This document shows, one piece after another, positions 8,468 through 17,527 of a DNA stretch of 64,000 nucleotides. Source of the stretch: Clostridium_AD sp050717535 (GTDB lineage Bacteria; Bacillota; Clostridia; Clostridiales; Clostridiaceae). The notes below the pieces were generated by a model. The model worked only from the letters and a program-made list of their open reading frames with translations. It was not told where the DNA came from and searched no databases. The stretch spans positions 43,722 to 107,721 of the forward strand of contig NZ_JBOITM010000070.1 of the NCBI RefSeq assembly GCF_050717535.1, read 5' to 3'. Both the position numbers and the translations under genes were made by a program. How positions within the stretch are numbered: position 1 is the first letter of the stretch; every line of letters begins with the position of its first letter.

Positions 8468-10084
8468 TTATTTGTACATAAGTTCTAATTCATTTTGAAT
8501 TTCATCGCTTTCTGAGAATTCATCATACGACATTACTTTATCCATTATTCCCTTAGGTGTAATTTCTATTATCCTATTTGCAACTGTTTGAATTAGCTGA
8601 TAATCATGTGACGTAATCAAAATTGTTCCAGTAAAGCTAGTTAAACCATTGTTTATAGCTGTAATAGACTCTAAGTCTAAATGATTAGTAGGTTCATCTA
8701 AAATTAATACATTAGCATTACTAAGCATCATTTTAGAAAGCATGCATCTAACCTTTTCTCCACCAGACAACACACTAGATTGTTTAAGCGCTTCTTCTCC
8801 AGAGAAAAGCATTCTTCCTAAAAAGCCTCTAATAAAGCTCTCTGCCTTTTCTTCTGAAAATTGTCTAAGCCAATCAACTAAGGTACAATCTACAGCATTA
8901 AAATATTCGGAGTTATCCTTTGGCAGATAAGCTTGAGAAGTAGTAACTCCCCATTTGAACTCACCACTATCTGGCTCCATTTCACCCATCAATATCTTAA
9001 ATAGTGTAGTTTTAGCTATTTCATCTGCACCAGTGAACGCAATCTTATCGCCCTTGTTAACTATAAAAGACAAATTATCAAGAAGTGTAACTCCATCCAC
9101 AATTTTAGTTAAATTTTCAACTACTAATAAATCATTACCTGCTTCTCTTTCTGGCTTAAACCCTACAAAAGGGTATTTACGAGAAGAAGGTTTTATATCG
9201 TCTAAAGTCAATTTATCTAATTGTTTTTTACGAGAAGTAGCTTGTTTTGCTTTAGAAGCATTAGAACTAAATCTAGCAATAAAGCTTTGAAGTTCAGCAA
9301 TTTTTTCTTCTTTTTTCTTGTTTGAATCTTTGGCCATTTGAAGAGCAAGTTGCGAGGACTCATACCAGAAATCATAATTCCCAACAAATAATTGAATTTT
9401 ACTAAAGTCAATATCTGCAACATGAGTACATATTTTATTTAAAAAATGTCTATCATGAGAAACAACTATAACAGTACTATCAAAATTTAACAAGAAATTT
9501 TCAAGCCATTTTTTTGATTTTGAATCTAGATTGTTTGTAGGCTCATCCAGAAGTAAAATATCTGGCTTACCAAATAACGTTTGAGCAAGAAGTACCTTAA
9601 CCTTTTCAGATCCTGTTAATTCCTTCATTTTTTTGCTTTGAAGTTCTTCAGTAATACCTAGTCCCATTAAAAGAGTTGCGGCTTCTGATTCAGCTTCCCA
9701 TCCATTAAGTTCGGCAAATTCGCCTTCCAGTATTGAAGCTCTAATTCCATCTTTGTCAGTAAAATCTGGTTTTGCATATAACTCATCTTTTTCATTCATT
9801 ATTTCGAACAATCTTACATGTCCCATCATTACAGTTTTGATAACTTCATGTTCATCAAATTCAAAATGGTCTTGCTTTAAAACCGCAAGTCTTTCTCCAG
9901 GTGTAATTATAACTTCTCCTGTATTAGACTCGATTTCTCCTGATAATATTTTAAGAAAAGTTGATTTACCAGATCCATTAGCACCAATTAATCCATAACA
10001 ATTACCGGGTGTGAATTTTATATTAACATTATCAAATAATTTACGTGCACCATATCTTAAACTTATATTATTTGTACTAATCAT
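8468..10084 (-). CDS. ABC-F ATPase, YkpA/YbiT-like
   Basis: 538 residues with two ABC nucleotide-binding domains and no membrane segments, the length and layout of YkpA/YbiT-type ABC-F proteins that act on ribosomes. NBD1 has GANGSGKST, a degenerate signature LTGSEK and LLLDEPTNNLD. The interdomain linker (about 240-290) is basic and helical. NBD2 has an altered Walker A, GADEIAKTT, instead of GxNGxGKST, plus a normal LSGGEKVR and LILDEPTNHLD. The retained Lys-Thr suggests nucleotide binding is still possible, but NBD2 may be weak. The SD GGAGG lies about 13 bases before the ATG, which is rather long. Confidence 0.9.
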   Translation of the reverse strand: MISTNNISLRYGARKLFDNVNIKFTPGNCYGLIGANGSGKSTFLKILSGEIESNTGEVIITPGERLAVLKQDHFEFDEHEVIKTVMMGHVRLFEIMNEKDELYAKPDFTDKDGIRASILEGEFAELNGWEAESEAATLLMGLGITEELQSKKMKELTGSEKVKVLLAQTLFGKPDILLLDEPTNNLDSKSKKWLENFLLNFDSTVIVVSHDRHFLNKICTHVADIDFSKIQLFVGNYDFWYESSQLALQMAKDSNKKKEEKIAELQSFIARFSSNASKAKQATSRKKQLDKLTLDDIKPSSRKYPFVGFKPEREAGNDLLVVENLTKIVDGVTLLDNLSFIVNKGDKIAFTGADEIAKTTLFKILMGEMEPDSGEFKWGVTTSQAYLPKDNSEYFNAVDCTLVDWLRQFSEEKAESFIRGFLGRMLFSGEEALKQSSVLSGGEKVRCMLSKMMLSNANVLILDEPTNHLDLESITAINNGLTSFTGTILITSHDYQLIQTVANRIIEITPKGIMDKVMSYDEFSESDEIQNELELMYK

Positions 10085-10191
10085 ATATTTATATATACCT
10101 CCATATTAAGTAATTCCATTATAGTCGAAACCACCAAGCCATTATACCATAAGGAATGAACCTAAGCTAATGTAATTTATTCATTAACCAT

Positions 10192-11394
10192 TTATTTTTT
10201 TAAATTTGATGCTTTATTTTGGAGCCTTTTCGCGTGTTTAGCTTTAGGCGAGTCCTCTGGATCAATAATTATACCCTTGAAGATATCTTTTGGCAGTATT
10301 TCTATATTAAAATCTTTTTCATAGTTTTTAATAAGATCAAGTTCTCTCTCTTCTGCTATTGATAGTGCAAACCCATGTTGACCCATTCTTGCTGTTCTAC
10401 CCACTCTATGTAAATAGTCCTTAGAATTTTCTGGTATATCAAGATTAAATATATGTGTTACTCCTTCTATATCAAGCCCTCTAGCAGCTAAATCAGAAGC
10501 CACTAAAAGTTGGATTTTACCTGCATTGAAGTCCTCAATAGCTTTCTTTCTATTTTCTTTTTCAGAAGTCCCGTGAATTCCTTCTACACTTAATCCATGA
10601 TAGCTAAGTTTTGAAGCTGTAATTTCTACTTCATCACCTTTGTTTATAAATATTATTGCTTTTTTAGGATTTGTAGCACTTATAAGTTTTCTTAAAAGAA
10701 TCAATTTTTCTCTATGTTCAACCACAAAATACATATGATCTATGTTAGGGTTTACAACACTTTTATCCCCTACTTTAATAACCTCGGCATCCTTCATTAG
10801 TGTTTTAGCAATTTCTACCGCTTTAAGTGATACCGTAGCTGAAAACAACATGATTTGTCTATCCCTAAGGGTAGTTTTAATTATAGCCTTTACTCCCTCA
10901 ATGTTATTTTCATCTATCATCCTATCGCCTTCATCTATTACTATAGTCTTTACCCCATGTGATTTTAGTTTCTTCATAGTTATAAGTTCTAAAATTCTTC
11001 CTGCCGAACCAACTATTATATGTGGCTTTTCCTTAAGAGACTCAAGTTGCCTTTTAATATTAACATTGCCTATTATACTAGTAGATTTTACTAGTATAGC
11101 AGAATTCTCTGATAAAAGTTCTATCTGCTTATGTATTTGCATTGCAAGCTCATGAGTAGGCGCAAGTATAATCGCCTGAATATCCTTTGATGTAACGTCT
11201 ATCTTTTGAAATATAGGAAGTAGGTAAGCTAGTGTTTTACCTGATCCTGTTTCTGATTCTCCTATGATGTCTTTGTTTTCAAGTCCTAGTGGAATAGCCT
11301 TTACTTGAATTTCTGTAGGGCTCTCAATTCCTTGTTTTTTCAAACCTTCTATAAGGTTTTCTTGTAATCCTAGTTCATTAAATGATTTATCCAT
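10192..11394 (-). CDS. DEAD-box family RNA helicase with a DEGD motif II
   Basis: 400 residues: a two-RecA-fold helicase core with almost no tail. The motifs in order are the Q motif (FNELGLQENLIEGLKKQGI), SETGSGKT, APTHELA, SAGR (for TPGR), VIDEGD (for DEAD), FSAT, IIFINKG, ASDLAARGLDIEGV and HRVGRTARMG. The Walker B Asp-Glu pair and the arginine finger are kept, so ATPase activity is plausible. The motif II Ala to Gly change and the PTHELA and SAGR variants mark a divergent subgroup. It probably acts in cold-related RNA remodelling or ribosome assembly. It lies 15 bases after recQ on the same strand, probably in one operon, with GGAG before the ATG. Confidence 0.88.
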   Translation of the reverse strand: MDKSFNELGLQENLIEGLKKQGIESPTEIQVKAIPLGLENKDIIGESETGSGKTLAYLLPIFQKIDVTSKDIQAIILAPTHELAMQIHKQIELLSENSAILVKSTSIIGNVNIKRQLESLKEKPHIIVGSAGRILELITMKKLKSHGVKTIVIDEGDRMIDENNIEGVKAIIKTTLRDRQIMLFSATVSLKAVEIAKTLMKDAEVIKVGDKSVVNPNIDHMYFVVEHREKLILLRKLISATNPKKAIIFINKGDEVEITASKLSYHGLSVEGIHGTSEKENRKKAIEDFNAGKIQLLVASDLAARGLDIEGVTHIFNLDIPENSKDYLHRVGRTARMGQHGFALSIAEERELDLIKNYEKDFNIEILPKDIFKGIIIDPEDSPKAKHAKRLQNKASNLKK

Positions 11395-11409
11395 GTTTTC
11401 TCCTTTTTC

Positions 11410-13584
11410 CTAAGAAATTTTATTGTTAGAATACTTAAATATAGCTGCTTTTATAGCTAAATAATCTATTTCTTTGGGCAATGCATCTTTAATAGGTTTT
11501 AATTTTGAAGCTCCGATTTTTTTTATAACCTCTATAATAAGTGCTTCATGATGTTTTGGAATAAAATCATCTAAATTCACTTCAAAACCCTCATAAGCAC
11601 ATTTTAATATATGATCTTGTACTGTAAGGCTTTTTAATTGTCTCTGGCTTATTATTTCCTCTATGCGCATGCCTTTTTTATACATATTATAAGTAATTAC
11701 ATAACTAGGAACCTTATCTTCATTTCCACCTTTTCCATCTACCACAGGTTTATCTATATCCGAAATATCAACCTCTTCATTATATAGCATTTCCGGTGTA
11801 AGTTCTATATTATTTTCACCCATATATGTTTTTATAACCTCAATAAATTCCTCACCATACTTATTGAGTTTAGATTCTCCTACTCCTTTTATATTAAGCA
11901 TCTCTTTTTTATTTACTGGGAAATACTCGCTCATTTCTCTTAGGGCACTATCTGCAAAAACAATATATGGTGGAACTTTTTCTCTTTCGGATATTTCTTT
12001 CCGAAGAGTACGCAGAATTTCAAATAACCCAGTATCACGAGCTGCCTTAGCTTTTCTTTTCTCAACTTTTTGATAAACTTTTTCCTTGCTTTTAAGTACT
12101 GCCACAGCTTTTTCTTTTAAACGAACCACTGGAAATTGACCATCTGCAAGGGAAAGATAGTCTTCTGCTGTAAGAACATTTATAAGATCCCTTATTTCTT
12201 TAACAGTATATTGCTTTATTATTCCATAGGTAGATAGCTTATCAAATCCAAGATCTAAAACTTTTTTATTCTTTGATCCCCTGAGCACCTCTGCAATTAA
12301 AGTTGTACCAAACCTTTCCTTCATTCGAAGAATACAAGAAAATATTTTTTGCGCCTCAATAGTTATATCAACTAATTCACTTTCATCATTACAAGTACTA
12401 CAGTTTCCACATTTGTCTTGAACGTTTTCTTCCCCAAAATATTCTAAAATAAACTTTCGCAGGCACCTAGTGGTGTGGGAATAATCCACCATAGCTTGAA
12501 GTTTCTTATATTCATTTATCTTTCTTTCAGGTGATCCCACACTTTGCTCTATAAAAAATTTTTGAAGTAATACGTCTGCAGCTGAAAATAAAAGTATACA
12601 CTCACTAGGCTCCCCATCACGGCCTCCACGCCCTGCCTCTTGATAATAAGCTTCCATGCTTTTGGTCACATTATAATGAATTACATATCTAACATTTGAT
12701 TTGTCTATTCCCATTCCAAAAGCATTTGTAGCCACAATAATGTTTATATCATCATACAGAAACTTTTCTTGGTTTTCTTTCCGCTGCACGTCTCCTAGTC
12801 CTGCATGATATTTTCCAGCATTATATCCTTTTTTAAGTAAAAGTTCACAAAGGTTATCTGTTTCTTTTCTTGTAGCTGTATAAATTATCCCTACTTTATC
12901 TTTGTTATCTTTAATATATTTTAAAACAAAATCTCTTTTGTTTTCTCCGCGAATAACAGTGAAGCTTAAATTTTCTCTGTCAAAACCAGTTACATAAACA
13001 TCTGGCTTTCTTAATTCTAATAGTTTTATAACGTCTTTCCGTACTGCGTCTGTTGCCGTAGCTGTGAAGGCCGCTATTATTGGTCTTACCGGTAATCTTC
13101 TTATAAGTCCAGAAATTGATGCATAACTAGGCCTAAAATCATGTCCCCATTGAGATACACAATGAGCTTCGTCCACTGCTAAAAGCGATATTGTCAATCT
13201 ATTTAGCATATTTGAGAAATATTCTGATTCTAACCGTTCGGGGGCAACATAAAGAAGCTTAAACTCACCTAGTGCTACCTTATCAATTCTTTCATTAACT
13301 TCCACAATACTGAGTGAGCTATTTATATATGTTGCCGCTATATCTACACTGTTTAAGGTATCGACTTGATCCTTCATAAGAGATATAAGTGGTGATACAA
13401 CAAGTGTTACTCCAGGAAGAAGTAGTGCCGGTATCTGATAACAAACTGATTTCCCTGCACCCGTAGGCATTACCGCAAAAGTATCTACCCCACTCATAAT
13501 GCTCTCAATTACAGCATCTTGTCCTTTTCTAAAATTATCATATCCATAATGCTTCTTTAATTTTTCTTGTGCTTCACGTAACAT
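11410..13584 (-). CDS. recQ: ATP-dependent DNA helicase RecQ
   Basis: 724 residues with the full RecQ architecture. The helicase core has FRKGQDAVIESI, MPTGAGKSVCYQIPA, AVDEAHCVSQWGHDFRPSY, AFTATAT and EAGRGGRDGEPS. Next are a zinc-binding segment (CLRKF... then CGNCSTC), an RQC winged helix, an HRDC domain (about 510-590, around VPPYIVFADSALREM) and a C-terminal helical extension. It unwinds forked and recombination DNA 3' to 5' in repair. The start is ATG behind GAGAGG. Together with the following DEAD-box-like gene it forms a likely two-gene operon; a strong terminator upstream (13849-13896) isolates it from the two-component genes. Confidence 0.95.
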   Translation of the reverse strand: MLREAQEKLKKHYGYDNFRKGQDAVIESIMSGVDTFAVMPTGAGKSVCYQIPALLLPGVTLVVSPLISLMKDQVDTLNSVDIAATYINSSLSIVEVNERIDKVALGEFKLLYVAPERLESEYFSNMLNRLTISLLAVDEAHCVSQWGHDFRPSYASISGLIRRLPVRPIIAAFTATATDAVRKDVIKLLELRKPDVYVTGFDRENLSFTVIRGENKRDFVLKYIKDNKDKVGIIYTATRKETDNLCELLLKKGYNAGKYHAGLGDVQRKENQEKFLYDDINIIVATNAFGMGIDKSNVRYVIHYNVTKSMEAYYQEAGRGGRDGEPSECILLFSAADVLLQKFFIEQSVGSPERKINEYKKLQAMVDYSHTTRCLRKFILEYFGEENVQDKCGNCSTCNDESELVDITIEAQKIFSCILRMKERFGTTLIAEVLRGSKNKKVLDLGFDKLSTYGIIKQYTVKEIRDLINVLTAEDYLSLADGQFPVVRLKEKAVAVLKSKEKVYQKVEKRKAKAARDTGLFEILRTLRKEISEREKVPPYIVFADSALREMSEYFPVNKKEMLNIKGVGESKLNKYGEEFIEVIKTYMGENNIELTPEMLYNEEVDISDIDKPVVDGKGGNEDKVPSYVITYNMYKKGMRIEEIISQRQLKSLTVQDHILKCAYEGFEVNLDDFIPKHHEALIIEVIKKIGASKLKPIKDALPKEIDYLAIKAAIFKYSNNKIS

Positions 13585-13848
13585 TCATTTCTACCTCTCA
13601 TCCCTAATAATATCTTCTAATAGTATAACATTTTTTTAAAAACTTTGTACCCTTGTGGTGATGAACTTTATATTTGTTTTAATTTAACTTTATTGGTTTG
13701 CATAAAAGAACCACTTTATTTATTTTCGTCAATTTTATAATATTTAAACCCTAATAATCATTAAATTTTTATCCTTTAATATAATTTTAAATAAATATCA
13801 CTATAAAGAAATAAATACTACCCCCACAAAGATAAATAAATAAAAATA

Positions 13849-13896
13849 TAGACCTACTCTTATATTTTAAACATCTAAAATATAAGAGTAGGCCTA
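13849..13896 (-). terminator. Intrinsic terminator of the two-component operon
   Basis: A 20-bp stem (13849-13868 with 13877-13896) with one wobble-compatible mismatch and an 8-base loop, followed on the minus strand by TATATTTTTATTT. The rest of the 13585-13921 gap is AT-rich and holds nothing else I can identify. Confidence 0.85.
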
Positions 13897-13921
13897 TAAA
13901 ATCTTATTGTATTAATGAAAT

Positions 13922-14302
13922 TTAAAGCTTTAATTCTAATACTTCTTCAGCTATAGCTAAAACTTCATTAAAATTAAAAGGCTTAGTAATATATTTATCA
14001 CATGAAACATCAAACCCTCTACTTTTATCCTCCGCTTGACCCTTTGCAGTTAACAAGACTATATACGTATCTGTAAGCTTTAATTCCTTTTTCACTATAT
14101 TACACACCTCATACCCATTTATCGCAGGCATCATAATATCTAAGAAAACTAAATTAGGGCTCTCAATAGTAATTATCTCCAGCGCTTGCTTTCCATTTTC
14201 AGCAATAAGTATTTCTACCCCTTGTTCCATAAACTCTTCAAGTATTTCCATAAGTAATAGTCGATTATTAACTTCATCATCTACTATTAGTATTTTTTTC
14301 AT
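13922..14302 (-). CDS. Single-domain response regulator (CheY-like receiver)
   Basis: 126 residues, receiver domain only. The acidic pocket is IVDDE near the N-terminus, the phospho-acceptor Asp is in LVFLDIMMP (about residue 56), followed by the switch Thr in LLTAKG and the Lys in ITKPF. There is no output domain, so it probably works as a phosphate sink, relay or protein-interaction switch. It follows the LytTR regulator on the same strand by about 60 bases and is probably the third gene of that operon. Confidence 0.9.
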   Translation of the reverse strand: MKKILIVDDEVNNRLLLMEILEEFMEQGVEILIAENGKQALEIITIESPNLVFLDIMMPAINGYEVCNIVKKELKLTDTYIVLLTAKGQAEDKSRGFDVSCDKYITKPFNFNEVLAIAEEVLELKL

Positions 14303-14360
14303 TTAACAATCACTACCTTTATCTTTAATATTCAATTAAACAATTTAAAAAAACCATGAC

Positions 14361-15119
14361 TTACATATCAATTATTCTTTTAAATTCCTTAACATAATGC
14401 CTACTTACAGGTACTTCCTCTTTCCACCCCTCTATTTTTAGCACAAAAGTACTATTAAACCAAGGTACTATTTTATGAATTTTATCTAAATTAACCAAAT
14501 AACTTTTATGGCATCTAAAAAAATTATGATTCATTAATTTATTTCCCAATTGATTTAAAGTGCACTGTGTAGTAAATTTATCATCCATGGTTAACACAAA
14601 CACCTCTTTATCCATAACCGTACAATATAATATATCTTGTGGGTGCACAAGATATATGCATTCATTCTTCCAAAGTGGTAACTTTTTCATACCTATAATT
14701 TCTTGTTTTTCTGGAATTATATTATTATAGCTACAAGAGGTTATCTTTTCATTACAATTATATCTTTCATTTATTTTATCCATAGTAATTTGTAGTCTTT
14801 TTTCCGAAAATGGTTTCAACACATAATCAATAGCATTAATTTCAAAAGCTTTTACTGCATACTTATCAAATACCGTTGCAAATACAATATTCACTGGGAA
14901 ACCCATCTTACTTATCTCATCAGCTAAAGTAACCCCATCAATCTCTGGCATTTCAATATCTAGAAAAACAATTTCCGGTTTAAATTTTCTTATGAATTCT
15001 AATGCTATTAAGGGATCATAATACTTACCTATAATTTCTATTTCACTGTTTTTACTCAAAATAAAACTTAGTTCATCCAAAGACAATTTTTCATCATCAA
15101 CTAAAACTGCTCTTAACAT
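14361..15119 (-). CDS. LytTR-family response regulator
   Basis: 252 residues: an N-terminal receiver domain (VDDEKLS, phospho-acceptor Asp in VFLDIEMPE, Lys in VLKPF) and a C-terminal LytTR DNA-binding domain (about 150-250, with LYCTVMDKEVFVLT, FFRCHKSYLVNLDKI and VPVSRHYVKEFK). These regulators bind direct repeats upstream of cell-surface, competence or quorum-response genes. It is downstream of and close to the LytS-like kinase, its likely partner, with a GGTGGGGG SD before ATG. The target is unknown. Confidence 0.93.
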   Translation of the reverse strand: MLRAVLVDDEKLSLDELSFILSKNSEIEIIGKYYDPLIALEFIRKFKPEIVFLDIEMPEIDGVTLADEISKMGFPVNIVFATVFDKYAVKAFEINAIDYVLKPFSEKRLQITMDKINERYNCNEKITSCSYNNIIPEKQEIIGMKKLPLWKNECIYLVHPQDILYCTVMDKEVFVLTMDDKFTTQCTLNQLGNKLMNHNFFRCHKSYLVNLDKIHKIVPWFNSTFVLKIEGWKEEVPVSRHYVKEFKRIIDM

Positions 15120-15150
15120 ATAACCCCCACCTATATTAAAATTTTACAAT

Positions 15151-15798
15151 CTACTCGCATTTTATATTTTCTATCGGTATATATAAATTTATGTATGTTC
15201 CAATATCTAATTTACTAATCACCTCTAACTTAGCATCATATAAATCAGTATATTGAGAATTAAAGTTTGAAATAGACCCACATTTTTCATTACTAAATAT
15301 CTGCCTTATTTGCTCTTTCTCCATACCAACACCATCATCTTTTACTCTTATTACTATATTTTCACTATCTCGTTTAACGACAAGAGTTATAGTTCCTCCA
15401 AGATTTTTTTTTAAAATTCCATGGGTAATGGCATTATCTATTAAATTGTACAATGAATTTTTAGGAATCAAAAAATTTACATCTTCTTGAATATCATACA
15501 CAATATTTAACCTATCACCAAATCTAACCTTTTGAATATACAAATAAGATTTTATACACTCTATTTCCTCATACAAAAGAACCGTCCCATCTGTTACATC
15601 AAAGTTAAACCTTAAATAACTACTAAGTTCTAAAACAACTTTCCTAGCCTCTTCAGAATTTTCCCTACAGAGTGATAGTATGCTATTTAAAGTATTAAAA
15701 AGAAAATGTTGATTTATATAAGATACCACTTGCTTACTTTGTTCCCTACCTTTAATATTATTTAACGTCATTAACTTATTTTTTTTAATTTCTGTCAA
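15151..15798 (-). CDS. LytS-like sensor histidine kinase without membrane sensor
   Basis: 215 residues containing just a His_kinase phospho-acceptor region (INQHFLFNTLNSIL, about 29-42, with the His in QHFLFN) and a HATPase domain (N box around LYNLIDNAITHG, then VRVKDDGVGM). There is no transmembrane or input domain, which is unusually short for the LytS/AgrC family. It must therefore sense a cytoplasmic cue or be coupled to another protein. TTG is the probable start, 8 bases after AAGGAG; no upstream in-frame extension supports a lost sensor. It is the first gene of an operon with a LytTR regulator and a single receiver. Confidence 0.85.
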   Translation of the reverse strand: MTEIKKNKLMTLNNIKGREQSKQVVSYINQHFLFNTLNSILSLCRENSEEARKVVLELSSYLRFNFDVTDGTVLLYEEIECIKSYLYIQKVRFGDRLNIVYDIQEDVNFLIPKNSLYNLIDNAITHGILKKNLGGTITLVVKRDSENIVIRVKDDGVGMEKEQIRQIFSNEKCGSISNFNSQYTDLYDAKLEVISKLDIGTYINLYIPIENIKCE

Positions 15799-15964
15799 AG
15801 TTTTTTCTCCTTCTAACCATCTATGCTACATATTATTATTCATCATAAGTTATATTTATTTTATGTCTAGTAAGTATATCGTTACATTTTCTATATACCT
15901 TAGTAAAAAAAACAATGTTGTAAACTATAGATAAATAACATGAGATATTTATGAATTTTTTGTA

Positions 15965-16052
15965 AATAGTAGGTTATATCAGTATATTATTATGTGAATT
16001 TTAATCTTTACCCATTAACTACTGGACATTTCCAGGTTATTAACCTACTATT
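15965..16052. repeat. Spaced 12-bp inverted repeat upstream of yajQ
   Basis: AATAGTAGGTTA (15965-15976) and its perfect complement TAACCTACTATT (16041-16052) are 64 bases apart in the divergent region between the kinase gene and yajQ. The second arm also overlaps a small palindrome AGGTTATTAACCT. This could be an operator pair or a leader RNA stem. Confidence 0.4.
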
Positions 16053-16103
16053 AATTAAGAGAATTCAATTAGTAACAGGAAAATATAGAGGAGGTTTTTA
16101 ATT

Positions 16104-16595
16104 ATGGCAGCTGCACATTCGTTTGACATAGTATCAGATGTAGATATGCAAGAAGTAGACAATGCAATAAATCAAGCATTAAAGGAAATCAAACAAAGGT
16201 ATGATTTTAAAAATACTATTACTGAAATCAATCTAGGAAAAGAAGATATTAAAATAATATCTGATGATAACTATAAATTGAAATCAGTTATAGAAGTTCT
16301 CGTAAGTAAATTAATTAAAAGAGGTATATCCGGAAAGGCATTAGACCTTGGAAAGCAAGATGAAGCTACTTTAGGCTCTGCAAGACAAACTGCTAAAATT
16401 ATAAAAGGTATTTCTACGGAAAAGGCTAAAAAAATAATTGCAGAAATTAAAGCTACTAAAATTAAAGTTCAAGCACAAATTATGGATAACCAATTAAGAA
16501 TTACTGGCAAAGACCTAGATGATCTGCAACAAGTAATGGCACTTGTAAAATCAAAAGATTTTGGCATTGCACTTCAGTTTACTAATTATAGATAG
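16104..16595 (+). CDS. YajQ-family nucleotide-binding protein
   Basis: 163 residues, the exact family length, with two ferredoxin-like folds. Family marks include HSFDIVSDVDMQEVDNAINQ at the N-terminus, the RYDFK segment, GKQDEATLGSARQT and the C-terminal LQQVMALVKSKDFG. YajQ proteins bind nucleotides or nucleic acid, and cyclic di-GMP in some bacteria; a role here is not shown. It is a cytosolic monocistronic gene with GAGGAGG before the ATG and an intrinsic terminator right after. Confidence 0.93.
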   Translation: MAAAHSFDIVSDVDMQEVDNAINQALKEIKQRYDFKNTITEINLGKEDIKIISDDNYKLKSVIEVLVSKLIKRGISGKALDLGKQDEATLGSARQTAKIIKGISTEKAKKIIAEIKATKIKVQAQIMDNQLRITGKDLDDLQQVMALVKSKDFGIALQFTNYR

Positions 16596-16605
16596 TTACA
16601 ATTTT

Positions 16606-16634
16606 AAAGGTTAGTGCCATTGGTACTAACCTTT
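16606..16634 (+). terminator. Intrinsic terminator of yajQ
   Basis: AAAGGTTAGT (16606-16615) pairs with ACTAACCTTT (16625-16634), followed by a T-run reaching 16638. The remaining gap up to 16851 is AT-rich and holds no other feature I can support. Confidence 0.9.
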
Positions 16635-16851
16635 TTTTATTTTCTACCTTTTTATTTCCAAATTATTTTATATATCTAATATTTTACACTAATTACAATG
16701 CATTATAATTATTGTATTTTTATAAAAAATTATGTATAATGTAGAAGGCATTATAAAACTGTTTAAAATGACAGGCTATTATAGTTTTTTTGCATAATAC
16801 GTAAAAGTTTATTAATTTTAATTATTATTATTAAATATTTTCATAAATCTA

Positions 16852-16880
16852 TTGACGTTTTATGTTAGTTTTGCTATAAT
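16852..16880 (+). promoter_or_regulatory. Sigma-A promoter of abrB
   Basis: TTGACG (16852-16857), a 17-base spacer and TATAAT (16875-16880) with an extended TGC element. The predicted transcription start is near 16887. The pattern is nearly duplicated at 17892-17920. Confidence 0.85.
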
Positions 16881-16893
16881 TTAAATATAAATA

Positions 16894-16900
16894 AGTCGAA
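16894..16900 (+). promoter_or_regulatory. 0A-box-like site just downstream of the abrB start site
   Basis: AGTCGAA differs at one base from the Spo0A box consensus TGTCGAA and lies about 8-14 bases past the predicted start site. Spo0A is known to repress abrB in Bacillus through sites in this position. The assignment here is inference. Confidence 0.45.
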
Positions 16901-16922
16901 AGATGTTTGAGGAGGAAATTAT

Positions 16923-17168
16923 ATGAAATCAACAGGTATTGTAAGAAAAGTGGACGAACTTGGAAGAATTGTTATTCCTATAGAATTGAGAAGAACTTTG
17001 GATATAGATATCAAAGATGCTTTAGAAATTTATGTGGATGGTGAGCAAATTATTCTTAAAAAATACGAACCAGCTTGTATTTTCTGTCAAAATGCAAGAG
17101 ACGTTGTAAACTACAAAGGCAAAAATATTTGTAAAGACTGTCTTGCTGAATTAGGTTCAGGTAAATAA
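16923..17168 (+). CDS. abrB: AbrB/SpoVT-type transition-state regulator
   Basis: 81 residues. The N-terminal swapped-hairpin DNA-binding domain (about 1-48: GIVRKVDELGRIVIPIELRR, then DALEIYVDG) matches AbrB/Abh. The C-terminal part carries CIFCQ and CKDC, a possible treble-clef or zinc-stabilised tail found in clostridial AbrB proteins. It controls the shift from growth to sporulation or solvent formation in related species. A GAGGAGG SD, a very strong promoter and a 0A-box-like sequence at about +10 suggest high exponential expression that Spo0A shuts down. Confidence 0.93.
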   Translation: MKSTGIVRKVDELGRIVIPIELRRTLDIDIKDALEIYVDGEQIILKKYEPACIFCQNARDVVNYKGKNICKDCLAELGSGK

Positions 17169-17188
17169 TTCAAGAAATTTTTCATTAA

Positions 17189-17222
17189 ATATTTCATAGC
17201 TTATTTATAAACTATGAAATAT
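17189..17222 (+). terminator. Hairpin after abrB
   Basis: ATATTTCATAG (17189-17199) pairs perfectly with CTATGAAATAT (17212-17222). It lacks a good T-run and may act together with the next terminator. Confidence 0.4.
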
Positions 17223-17242
17223 CTATAATTTATTGAATAAAC

Positions 17243-17295
17243 AAAAAAGCCAAAAGAAATATCCTATTTTAGGAATATCTCTTTCGGCTTTTTTT
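17243..17295. terminator. Bidirectional terminator between abrB and the zinc-ribbon gene
   Basis: AAAAAAGCC (17243-17251) pairs with GGCTTTTTT (17286 onward), with inner AAAGA/TCTTT and ATATCCT/AGGAATAT pairings. T-runs are present on both strands. The right arm overlaps the stop codon of the convergent gene. Confidence 0.85.
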
Positions 17296-17527
17296 ATGTT
17301 TTTATCCTAAACACACTAGAACATTTTGAGCAAGTTACAATGATCTTACCCTTTCCCTTTGGTAATCTTAATTTTTGTTGGCATTTAGGGCAACTAGTTA
17401 TTATATACTTTCTTCTTTGTTTTAATGATTCCATAGGTTTGTATCTCTTAACTTTATTACTAATTAATTCCATATCATTTTTAATTTTTTTGTTGATTAA
17501 TTTAATGTTTTTTTTAAAATTATCCAT
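17294..17527 (-). CDS. Small zinc-ribbon protein
   Basis: 77 residues. The N-terminal 40 residues are basic and Lys-rich. The C-terminal half is a zinc ribbon, CPKCQQKLRLPKGKG followed by CSKCSSVFRI, giving the two CxxC knuckles of the MJ0042/zinc-ribbon type. Related ribbons with a GKG linker occur in DnaJ-like and membrane proteins. It could bind RNA or protein; the function is unknown. GAGGGG lies 11 bases before the ATG. It is monocistronic and shares a terminator with abrB. Confidence 0.75.
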   Translation of the reverse strand: MDNFKKNIKLINKKIKNDMELISNKVKRYKPMESLKQRRKYIITSCPKCQQKLRLPKGKGKIIVTCSKCSSVFRIKT

